From contig DMBA01000012.1 in assembly GCA_003446315.1 (NCBI GenBank), positions 1-7,996 of the forward strand: 7,996 nucleotides of DNA, written 5' to 3'. The stretch is from Ruminococcus sp. GTDB taxonomy: Bacteria; Bacillota; Clostridia; Oscillospirales; Ruminococcaceae. Of the stretch, positions 1 to 5,435 are shown piece by piece (the first letter of the stretch is position 1; each line of letters begins with the position of its first letter). The translations under genes were made by a program, and so were the position numbers. Under the pieces are notes generated by a model, which worked only from the letters and a program-made list of their open reading frames with translations, was not told the origin of the DNA and did no database searches.

Positions 1-27
1 GAGAGCATGAAAGTTTATCATGCTCTC
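1..27. repeat. 10-bp perfect inverted repeat inside cbiB
   Basis: Bases 1-10 (GAGAGCATGA) are the exact reverse complement of 18-27 (TCATGCTCTC), with a 7-nt loop AAGTTTA. The repeat lies in coding sequence for ESMKVYHAL and could form an RNA hairpin. The left arm begins at the window edge, so the stem may be longer. No T-run follows, so it is not an intrinsic terminator. It may be coincidental. Confidence 0.6.
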
Positions 28-657
28 GAACGAGATGACCTTACAGGATCAAGAAAAGCTGTTTCCATGATTGTAGGCAGAGACACAGATCAGCTTGATT
101 CCAACGGTATCATTCGGGCAGCAGTGGAGACCGTAGCCGAAAATACGTCAGATGGAGTTACAGCACCTTTGTTTTATATTGCTTTATTCGGTGCAATTGG
201 CGGAATTATGTATAAAGCTGTAAACACAATGGATTCAATGATTGGGTATAAGAATGAAAAATATAAAAAGCTTGGCTTTTTTGCTGCAAAACTTGATGAT
301 ATATTAAATTATATACCATCTAGAATTACAGCATATCTTATGATTATTGTATGTCCGATTCTAAAGTTAGATGCAAAAAATGCATACCGAATCTGGAAAA
401 GAGATCGCAGAAAGCATGCCAGCCCGAACTCCGCGCAAACAGAAGCTGCTTGTGCAGGTGCGCTGCATGTGCGACTTGCCGGAGATACGAGCTATTTTGG
501 TGTTCTGCACAAAAAGCCTTATATCGGTGATGATGATCGAGACATCAAACCTGATGATATTAGTACTGCGAACAAACTGATGTATCTAACTTCGATCGCC
601 ATGTTGATCCTTGCAGTTCTTTTTCGACTATTACTATTTGGAGTGATTCTCTCATGA
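1..657 (+). CDS. cbiB: Adenosylcobinamide-phosphate synthase CbiB, 5' end missing
   Basis: Membrane enzyme of late cobalamin synthesis that joins aminopropanol (or its phosphate) to cobyric acid, giving adenosylcobinamide (phosphate). The frame is open from base 1, and the ATG at 7 falls inside a conserved region, so it is not the start. The family is about 310-320 residues; 218 codons are visible, so roughly the first 100 residues lie outside. Family hallmarks seen: ALERDDL, IVGRDT, RAAVETVAENTSDGVTAPLFY, then KAVNTMDSMIGYKNEKY, and a C-terminal segment with PNSAQTEAACAGAL. Hydrophobic segments occur at the APLFYIALFGAIGG stretch, at ITAYLMIIVCPIL and at the extreme C-terminus, as expected for a polytopic protein. 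The stop overlaps the next gene's start by 4 nt (ATGA, 654-657). Family membership is secure; the exact substrate form (phosphorylated or not) is not visible. Confidence 0.94.
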   Translation, partial: ESMKVYHALERDDLTGSRKAVSMIVGRDTDQLDSNGIIRAAVETVAENTSDGVTAPLFYIALFGAIGGIMYKAVNTMDSMIGYKNEKYKKLGFFAAKLDDILNYIPSRITAYLMIIVCPILKLDAKNAYRIWKRDRRKHASPNSAQTEAACAGALHVRLAGDTSYFGVLHKKPYIGDDDRDIKPDDISTANKLMYLTSIAMLILAVLFRLLLFGVILS

Positions 658-1688
658 TACAGCCACATGGCGGTAACATCCATGATTATCCAAATACGCT
701 TGATTTTTCAGCGAACATCAATCCATTGGGCATGCCGGATTCTGTACATGAAGCGATCGTTTCTTCTGTTTCGCAATGCAATCACTATCCGGATCCGTAC
801 TGCAAACAGATTCGCAGTAAAATGTCTGCCCTGCTTCATTTTCCGGAAGATCAAATTGTATTCGGCAACGGTGCAGCCGATTTAATATACCGAATTGTAC
901 ATGCATTACGTCCCAAACATGCTTTAATATGTGCCCCTGGTTTTTCGGAGTATTCTCATGCCTTGCAGGAGGTTCATTGCGAAATTCATGAGCACTTTTT
1001 ATCATCAGAATCTGATTTCATTTTAGATCGTTCTATTTTCAACGATTTTACAAATGAAATCGAAATGATCGTCCTTTGTTCTCCAAATAATCCAACCGGT
1101 CAATTGATTTCGCAATCACTGCTTCGTGATATTTCCGAGTATTGCCGCTTACATTACATCACTTTATTATTAGATGAAAGCTTTCTTTCCTTTGTCATTT
1201 CCGGTTCTTCGAATAGTTTGCTTCCATACATTCATGAACACTGTATCATTCTCAACTCCTTTACAAAAATGTATGCTATCCCCGGTATCCGAATCGGATA
1301 TGCATTATGCGGAAGCAATTATATTGCATCGAAACTACAGCAAACAGGACAGTATTGGGCAGTATCAATTCCTGCGCAGGCAGCTGCATATGCTGCTTTG
1401 GACGAGACAGATTATGCTGTTAAGACTGCTTTATACATAGCATCAGAACGGGAATTCATGACGAAAGAATTATCAAACCACGGTATACGAGTATTTCCTT
1501 CTTCTGCAAATTATTTACTGATTTATTACGAGTCTGATTTTGCGGAAGCGATGCTAAAACAAAGCATACTGATTCGTGATTGTCAGAATTACCACGGGTT
1601 GTCAAATCAATATTATCGGATTGCAATTCGATTGCATGACGATAATCTGGCTCTTATATCCGCAATAAAGAGGTATCAAAATGGCTAG
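654..1688 (+). CDS. cobD: Threonine-phosphate decarboxylase CobD (class I/II PLP aminotransferase fold)
   Basis: A cytosolic PLP enzyme of 344 residues, predicted to decarboxylate L-threonine O-3-phosphate to (R)-1-amino-2-propanol phosphate, the linker used by CbiB next door. N-terminal CobD-type signature: HGGN at residues 5-8 and DFSANINPLG at 17-26. PLP-site features of the HisC/CobD family: GNGAAD (71-76), CSPNNPTG (142-149), LLLDES with Asp174, NSFTKMYAIPG with the Schiff-base Lys205, Arg213 in GIRIGY, and a C-terminal YRIAIR with Arg326 for substrate carboxylate or phosphate. Length is close to the roughly 360 residues of Salmonella CobD. The start at 654 is supported by GGAGTG at 640-645, 8 nt upstream, and by ATGA overlap with cbiB. 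The 3' end overlaps cobQ by 8 nt. Histidinol-phosphate aminotransferase is the main alternative, but HGGN/SANINPLG and the operon favour CobD. Unusually AT-rich for the window (one sampled row 30% GC). Confidence 0.9.
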   Translation: MIQPHGGNIHDYPNTLDFSANINPLGMPDSVHEAIVSSVSQCNHYPDPYCKQIRSKMSALLHFPEDQIVFGNGAADLIYRIVHALRPKHALICAPGFSEYSHALQEVHCEIHEHFLSSESDFILDRSIFNDFTNEIEMIVLCSPNNPTGQLISQSLLRDISEYCRLHYITLLLDESFLSFVISGSSNSLLPYIHEHCIILNSFTKMYAIPGIRIGYALCGSNYIASKLQQTGQYWAVSIPAQAAAYAALDETDYAVKTALYIASEREFMTKELSNHGIRVFPSSANYLLIYYESDFAEAMLKQSILIRDCQNYHGLSNQYYRIAIRLHDDNLALISAIKRYQNG

Positions 1689-3153
1689 ATCCATTATGAT
1701 TCAAGGTACAATGTCAAATGTAGGAAAAAGCCTCATATGTGCTGCTTTGTGCCGAATTCTTCATCAGGACGGTTATCGCTGTGCACCGTTCAAATCGCAA
1801 AATATGGCTTTGAATTCCTATATTACACCGGATGGTCTGGAGATCGGACGCGCACAGGCAATGCAGGCGGAGGCAGCAGGGATCGAGCCATCCGCTTACA
1901 TGAACCCGATCCTGCTGAAACCGACAACAAATATTGGATCTCAGGTAATTGTCAACGGCATCGCACGCGGCAATATGCGTGCTGCTGAATATTTTCTTCA
2001 TAAGACAGAGCTGATTCCGGACATTCTGCATGCATATCAAAAGCTGGATGAATATTATGATTATATTGTGATTGAAGGAGCCGGCAGTCCGGTTGAATTA
2101 AACTTAAAGCAAGATGATATTGTAAATATGGGTCTTGCAAAACTTGTTCATGCACCGGTTTTGTTGGTTGGAGACATTGATCGCGGCGGCATTTTTCCGC
2201 AGTTAATCGGTACATTATCGTTACTGGATTTACAGGAGCAAACATATGTAAAAGGACTGATCGTCAACCAATTCCGCGGCGATATTTCATTGTTTTCGGA
2301 CGGCATATCCATCCTGCAACAGAAATCCCAAAAGCCTGTATTGGGCGTAGTTCCGTACATTTCACACCATTTGGAAGATGAAGACAGCTTATCTGAAAAG
2401 CTGAAACACGGATTCGTACAGAGTATCATTGATATCGGCGTGATCCAGTTTCCGAAACTATCAAACTTCACCGATTTTGACGTATTCTCGCAGTTTCCAA
2501 ACGTTATGATCCGTTACATTTCTACGCCGGAACAACTTGGTAATCCGGATCTTCTGATTCTTCCGGGCACAAAAAGCACCATTCTTGATATGCAGTGGAT
2601 GATGCAAACAGGCTTAACACAGGCGATCAAAGCCTATGCAAGACGCGGTTTTCCGGTGTTCGGTATCTGCGGCGGATTTCAAATGCTTGGCGGTCTGATC
2701 TCCGATCCGGAACATACTGAATGCGGCGGAGAAACAGCCGGACTCGGTTTGCTTCCCGTTCAAACAGTTTTTGTGCCCACAAAAACGCAAAAGCGCGTCC
2801 GGGGAACATTCTCCGAAATCGGCGGTTTTTTCTCTTGTTTATCCGGTGCGGCGTTTGAAGGATATGAAGTACACATGGGCAAAACAGAAACAGATCCTGC
2901 ATTCGCTCTGACCGATTTAGGAGGATGTTGCTGTGGTAATGTTGCCGGCTGTTATGTGCACGGTATTTTTGACTGCGCCTTCGTTTCCGGTGCGCTTGTC
3001 AAGGCGCTTTATGAAGCCAAAGGACTCCCCTATTCTGATAACCCGATCGACCGGAAACAGCAGCGCTGTAACGAGTTGGATCATCTTGCAGATATTGTTC
3101 GTAATAATGTAGATTTGCAATCCATATACAAGATCATGGAGAATGGAATATGA
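1681..3153 (+). CDS. cobQ: Cobyric acid synthase CobQ/CbiP
   Basis: Glutamine-dependent amidotransferase that amidates side chains b, d, e and g of adenosylcobyrinic acid a,c-diamide to give cobyric acid, using ATP. 490 residues, the usual family length. The N-terminal ATP-binding (dethiobiotin synthetase-like) domain shows GTMSNVGKS (9-17), FKSQNMALNS (37-46), RAQAMQAEAAG (57-67), MNPILLKPT (74-82), IEGAGSPVEL (131-140) and GDIDRGGIF (164-172). The C-terminal GATase domain has LPGTKST (294-300), the nucleophile Cys330 in GICGGFQMLGG, YEVHMG (395-400), and the catalytic His427 in CYVHGIFD. All key residues are present, so it should be active. Start at 1681 is supported by AAAGAGG (1667-1673) with 7-nt spacing; it overlaps the cobD 3' end by 8 nt in another frame. 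The stop overlaps the cbiC start (ATGA). Confidence 0.97.
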   Translation: MARSIMIQGTMSNVGKSLICAALCRILHQDGYRCAPFKSQNMALNSYITPDGLEIGRAQAMQAEAAGIEPSAYMNPILLKPTTNIGSQVIVNGIARGNMRAAEYFLHKTELIPDILHAYQKLDEYYDYIVIEGAGSPVELNLKQDDIVNMGLAKLVHAPVLLVGDIDRGGIFPQLIGTLSLLDLQEQTYVKGLIVNQFRGDISLFSDGISILQQKSQKPVLGVVPYISHHLEDEDSLSEKLKHGFVQSIIDIGVIQFPKLSNFTDFDVFSQFPNVMIRYISTPEQLGNPDLLILPGTKSTILDMQWMMQTGLTQAIKAYARRGFPVFGICGGFQMLGGLISDPEHTECGGETAGLGLLPVQTVFVPTKTQKRVRGTFSEIGGFFSCLSGAAFEGYEVHMGKTETDPAFALTDLGGCCCGNVAGCYVHGIFDCAFVSGALVKALYEAKGLPYSDNPIDRKQQRCNELDHLADIVRNNVDLQSIYKIMENGI

Positions 3154-3788
3154 AGATTGAATATGTTTTGCCGGGTGAAATTGAGCATCGCAGTTTTGCG
3201 ATTATTGAATCAGAGCTTGATCGTGAAATACCCGAATCCGTCAAGCCGATCGTGCTGCGCGTGATTCATACAACTGCGGATTTTGAATATCTGGACACGC
3301 TGTATTTTTCGCCGCATGTGATCGAAAACGCTATGCAGGCAATTGCAGCGCATGCTGTTTTTGTGACTGATACAAATATGGCACAAGCCGGGATCAATAA
3401 AGCGGCACTTGCGCGGCACGGATGCAGCAGCATTTGTTATATGGCAGATCCGGAAATCGCAGCGAATGCGAAACAAAACGGAACAACCAGAGCTGTTGCA
3501 TCTGTTGACAAAGCATCTGCACTCAAACAGCCTGTGATCTATGCTGTCGGCAACGCACCGACAGCACTTCTGCGATTATGCACCCATATCAAACAAGGCA
3601 CTTTTCTTCCGGAGCTGGTGATCGGAGTACCGGTCGGCTTTGTAAATGTTGTCCAGTCGAAAGAAATGCTGATCGCATCCGGCATTCCGTGTATTGCTGC
3701 GCGCGGCAGAAAAGGCGGCAGCAATGTCGCAGCAGCGATTTGCAATGCGTTGTTGTATATGGCAGATCAGCGATTGCTTTCTGAGTAA
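3150..3788 (+). CDS. cbiC: Cobalt-precorrin-8 methylmutase CbiC (CobH family)
   Basis: Cytosolic enzyme that shifts the ring methyl group from C-11 to C-12, converting (cobalt-)precorrin-8 to cobyrinic acid. 212 residues, normal for the family. Recognised by ESELDREIP (20-28), RVIHTTADFEY (37-47) whose His40 matches the family's catalytic His, FVTDTNMAQAGINK in the middle, YAVGNAPTAL, LVIGVPVGFVN with QSKE following, and GRKGGSNVAAAICNALL near the C-terminus. Start at 3150 shares ATGA with the cobQ stop and has GGAG at 3138-3141, 8 nt upstream. It is the last gene of this overlapped block, and the adjacent genes supply the following step (CobQ, after a,c-diamidation). The neighbours fit the anaerobic (cobalt-early) route, though CbiC and CobH cannot be separated by motif alone. 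Confidence 0.95.
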   Translation: MKIEYVLPGEIEHRSFAIIESELDREIPESVKPIVLRVIHTTADFEYLDTLYFSPHVIENAMQAIAAHAVFVTDTNMAQAGINKAALARHGCSSICYMADPEIAANAKQNGTTRAVASVDKASALKQPVIYAVGNAPTALLRLCTHIKQGTFLPELVIGVPVGFVNVVQSKEMLIASGIPCIAARGRKGGSNVAAAICNALLYMADQRLLSE

Positions 3789-3878
3789 GACCGGAAAACA
3801 ATAAAAAACAATTCAAAACGTGACTGTATTCCTAAACTCTTTTCGGTGTGCAGCCACAAATTTACGCATTTTCTCCAA
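3789..3878. other. Non-coding gap between cbiC and the riboswitch promoter
   Basis: An AT-rich 90-nt stretch with no gene. I looked for an intrinsic terminator for the cbiC operon and found none: ACCGG near 3790 and TTTTCGGT near 3840 can pair only imperfectly across a loop of about 40 nt, with no T-run after them. Transcription from the upstream operon could therefore run into the riboswitch leader. Confidence 0.5.
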
Positions 3879-3891
3879 TTGACAATTCAAA
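3808..3891. repeat. 10-bp direct repeat pair ACAATTCAAA flanking the promoter approach
   Basis: ACAATTCAAA occurs at 3808-3817 and again at 3882-3891. The second copy overlaps the last bases of the -35 element (TTGACA, 3879-3884). The copies are 74 bp apart, about seven helical turns. In AT-rich intergenic DNA this may be chance; a regulator site is possible but unproven. Confidence 0.3.
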
Positions 3892-3907
3892 CAGAATGTG
3901 CTATAAT
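3879..3907 (+). promoter_or_regulatory. Sigma-A type promoter with extended -10 for the riboswitch operon
   Basis: Consensus -35 TTGACA at 3879-3884, a 17-bp spacer, and consensus -10 TATAAT at 3902-3907 preceded by TG at 3899-3900 (TGCTATAAT, extended -10). The start point is expected near 3914. It lies about 25 nt before the first paired bases of the cobalamin riboswitch, so the leader RNA would contain the whole aptamer. It is a very strong match, so control probably acts after initiation. Confidence 0.9.
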
Positions 3908-3913
3908 ATAGCA

Positions 3914-3925
3914 TGTTCATGAACA
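3914..3925. repeat. 12-bp perfect palindrome at the predicted transcription start
   Basis: TGTTCATGAACA reads the same on both strands and begins 7 bp after the -10 box, where the start site should be. The -10 region is also symmetric (GCTATA-A-TATAGC, 3900-3912). Position and symmetry fit an operator for a dimeric repressor, or a 5' hairpin in the transcript. No regulator gene is seen in the window. The symmetry is certain, the function is not. Confidence 0.6.
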
Positions 3926-3936
3926 AATTGAATAAT

Positions 3937-4123
3937 AGCGAACGGTGCCTTCGGTTGGAATCAATACGAAGGGTAAAAGGGAAGCAGGTGCAAATCCCGC
4001 ACGATCTCGTCACTGTAATTGCGGAGTGGAATGCAAACTGCGGGCAGACGCAGCGTCACTGATAAATCGGGAAGACGGTCATTCCATGCTGATGCATGAG
4101 TCAGGAAACCTGCCGCTTACGCT
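3937..4123 (+). promoter_or_regulatory. Cobalamin riboswitch (B12 element)
   Basis: Aptamer in the leader of the cbiK operon that senses adenosylcobalamin or related corrinoids. Conserved blocks in order: GGTGCC (3944-3949); AAAAGGGAAGCAGGTGCAAA across 3975-3994; ATCCC then CACTGT (4011-4016); CACTGATAAATCGGGAAG (4057-4074); and the B12 box GTCAGGAAACCTGCCG (4100-4115). The closing P1 stem is visible: AGCGAACGG (3937-3945) pairs with CCGCTTACGCT (4113-4123) with two one-base bulges. Length of about 190 nt is typical of the full-length class. It sits between promoter and terminator, so ligand binding should lower expression of the exported CbiK, NEAT-like protein and ABC importer genes. Outer boundaries are approximate. 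Confidence 0.96.
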
Positions 4124-4204
4124 GGTACAGAATGTTTATTCAGATCACGAGGTATTGATCGTACTGTTTCCCGACTCTCCGTCTGCGGCAGGGTCAGTAT
4201 TTCG

Positions 4205-4237
4205 ATGCCTTTTTTCGGATGAAAAAGGGCATTTTTT
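4205..4237 (+). terminator. Intrinsic terminator of the riboswitch leader
   Basis: A 12-bp stem: ATGCCTTTTTTC (4205-4216) pairs with GAAAAAGGGCAT (4221-4232) with one G-U pair, around the loop GGAT. The 3' arm runs into six T (4232-4237). It lies 82 nt after the riboswitch and 46 nt before the cbiK start, so it is the expression platform rather than the end of a gene. A possible competing pairing is CCTGCCGC (4109-4116, in the B12 box and P1) with GCGGCAGG (4185-4192), which would link aptamer folding to the terminator region. Confidence 0.92.
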
Positions 4238-4271
4238 ATGTCAAACCGTATACGATTCATACCGGTTCTCA

Positions 4272-4278
4272 AGAGAGG
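4272..4278 (+). promoter_or_regulatory. Ribosome binding site that fixes the cbiK start
   Basis: AGAGAGG at 4272-4278 lies 5 nt before ATG 4284. The same reading frame is open back to 3945 through the riboswitch and terminator, so this site decides that translation begins at 4284, exactly at a lipoprotein signal peptide. A weak hairpin (AACCGTAT 4244-4251 with ATACCGGTT 4259-4267, one bulge) ends just upstream. Confidence 0.85.
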
Positions 4279-4283
4279 AATGT

Positions 4284-5372
4284 ATGAAAATGAAAAAGAA
4301 GATTGCTATGATTTTGGGACTTGCAGTTGCGATGAGTGCAATGACAGCATGCGGCGACAACACCACCGCAGACAGCAGCGAAGCAGCAAGCAGTGTTGCG
4401 GAGTCTTCTGAGGAAAGCACAGAAGAAGCTGCTGAAGAAACGACTGCACCTGCTGAGGACAGCACGGAATCCGATTCTGAATCGGAAGCTGAAAGCAGCG
4501 AAGAAGAGGAAGCTGAGGATGAAGAAGAAGACTATACGACCGGTGATGCATCACTGGACAATGTCCGAAATCAGGATGAGATCGGCGATCAGGAACTGTT
4601 GGTGCTGAGTTTCGGAACCAGCTTCAATGACAGCCGCCGCCTGACGATCGGCGCAATTGAAGATGAACTTGCGAATGCATTTCCGGATTATGAAGTCCGC
4701 AGAGGATTCACCGCAAACATCATCATCGACCATGTCAACCGTCGTGACGGCATTCTGATTGATGATGTAGATGCAGCATTGCAGCGTGCGATCGACAACA
4801 ATGTAAAGACACTGGTTGTTCAGCCGACCCACTTGATGCACGGTCTGGAATACAATGATCTTGTCGAACAAGTCGGCAGCAAAGCAGATGCGTTTGACAA
4901 AGTTGTATTTGGTGAACCGCTTTTGAATTCTGATGATGATTTCAAGCGCGTGGAAGAGGCAATTGTAAACTGGACAAAGGAATATGACGACGGCAAGACT
5001 GCGATCTGCTTTATGGGGCACGGCACCGAAGCAGAATCAAACGAGATCTATCAGAAGATGCAGGATCTCCTGACTGCCGACGGACACAACAATTATTTTA
5101 TCGGTACCGTTGAAGCATCGCCTTCCGTTGATGATGTTCTGGCATCCGTACAGGCAGGTGATTATGAGCGTGTCATTCTGGAACCGCTGATGGTTGTTGC
5201 AGGCGATCATGCCAACAACGACATGGCTGGTGATGACGCAGATTCGTGGAAATCGGTATTTGAAGCAGCCGGTTATGATGTCACCTGTCTGCTGCGCGGA
5301 CTGGGTCAGAACGAAGACATTCGCAAGATTTATGTCGATCACGCACAGGCAGCAATTGATTCCATCCAATAA
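4284..5372 (+). CDS. cbiK: Exported lipoprotein sirohydrochlorin cobaltochelatase (CbiK type)
   Basis: CbiK inserts Co2+ into sirohydrochlorin in the anaerobic B12 pathway; here it is predicted to sit on the outer face of the membrane. 362 residues. Residues 1-22 are a lipoprotein signal (MKMKKK, hydrophobic core, MTAC with Cys23). Residues 24-85 are a Ser/Thr/Ala/Glu/Asp-rich acidic linker. The chelatase domain fills 103-362, about the size of whole Salmonella CbiK (264 residues). It shows LLVLSFGTSFNDSR (105-118), QPTHLMHGLEY with Glu189 (180-190), CFMGHGTEAESN with His246 (242-253), GTVEASPS and EPLMVVAGDHANNDMAGD with His309 (300-317). His246 and His309 match the two metal-site histidines of the family. 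First gene after the riboswitch, so B12-repressed. An exported CbiK is known in Desulfovibrio (periplasmic form). Cobalt insertion versus another tetrapyrrole metal role cannot be decided from sequence. Confidence 0.92.
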   Translation: MKMKKKIAMILGLAVAMSAMTACGDNTTADSSEAASSVAESSEESTEEAAEETTAPAEDSTESDSESEAESSEEEEAEDEEEDYTTGDASLDNVRNQDEIGDQELLVLSFGTSFNDSRRLTIGAIEDELANAFPDYEVRRGFTANIIIDHVNRRDGILIDDVDAALQRAIDNNVKTLVVQPTHLMHGLEYNDLVEQVGSKADAFDKVVFGEPLLNSDDDFKRVEEAIVNWTKEYDDGKTAICFMGHGTEAESNEIYQKMQDLLTADGHNNYFIGTVEASPSVDDVLASVQAGDYERVILEPLMVVAGDHANNDMAGDDADSWKSVFEAAGYDVTCLLRGLGQNEDIRKIYVDHAQAAIDSIQ

Positions 5373-5382
5373 TGAACATGAT

Positions 5383-5409
5383 CCGGACAGTCGCATGATG
5401 GCTGTCCGG
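5383..5409 (+). other. Intercistronic hairpin between cbiK and the NEAT-like gene
   Basis: CCGGACAG (5383-5390) pairs perfectly with CTGTCCGG (5402-5409). Inner T-G, C-G and G-T pairs can extend the stem to 11 bp with a 5-nt loop. It fills most of the 63-nt gap, is not followed by a T-run, and the next ribosome site (AGAAGGAG, 5421-5428) begins 11 nt later. It looks more like an mRNA stability or processing element, or a weak attenuator, than a terminator. Confidence 0.7.
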
Positions 5410-5435
5410 TATCCATATTTAGAAGGAGCACGAAT

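Noticed and set aside
7..9. ATG at 7 as the start of cbiB
   Set aside because: The frame is open upstream, conserved family sequence lies at this point, and about 100 N-terminal residues would be missing.
3945..4283. 113-codon in-frame N-terminal extension of the cbiK reading frame
   Set aside because: It runs through the riboswitch and the terminator stem, resembles no protein, and a good ribosome site plus a lipoprotein signal peptide begin at 4284.
4344..4540. Coding repeats in the acidic part of cbiK as a possible microsatellite or CRISPR-like repeat
   Set aside because: GAA/GAG/AGC codons recur but with no fixed unit or spacing; it is simply low-complexity acidic coding sequence.
4551..5021. 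Minus-strand open frame of 156 codons
   Set aside because: Antisense to the conserved CbiK domain; no promoter or ribosome site seen and no recognisable motif.
5383..5412. Intercistronic hairpin as an intrinsic terminator
   Set aside because: The stem is strong but followed by TATCCATATTT rather than a T-run, and a well-spaced ribosome site and gene follow at once.
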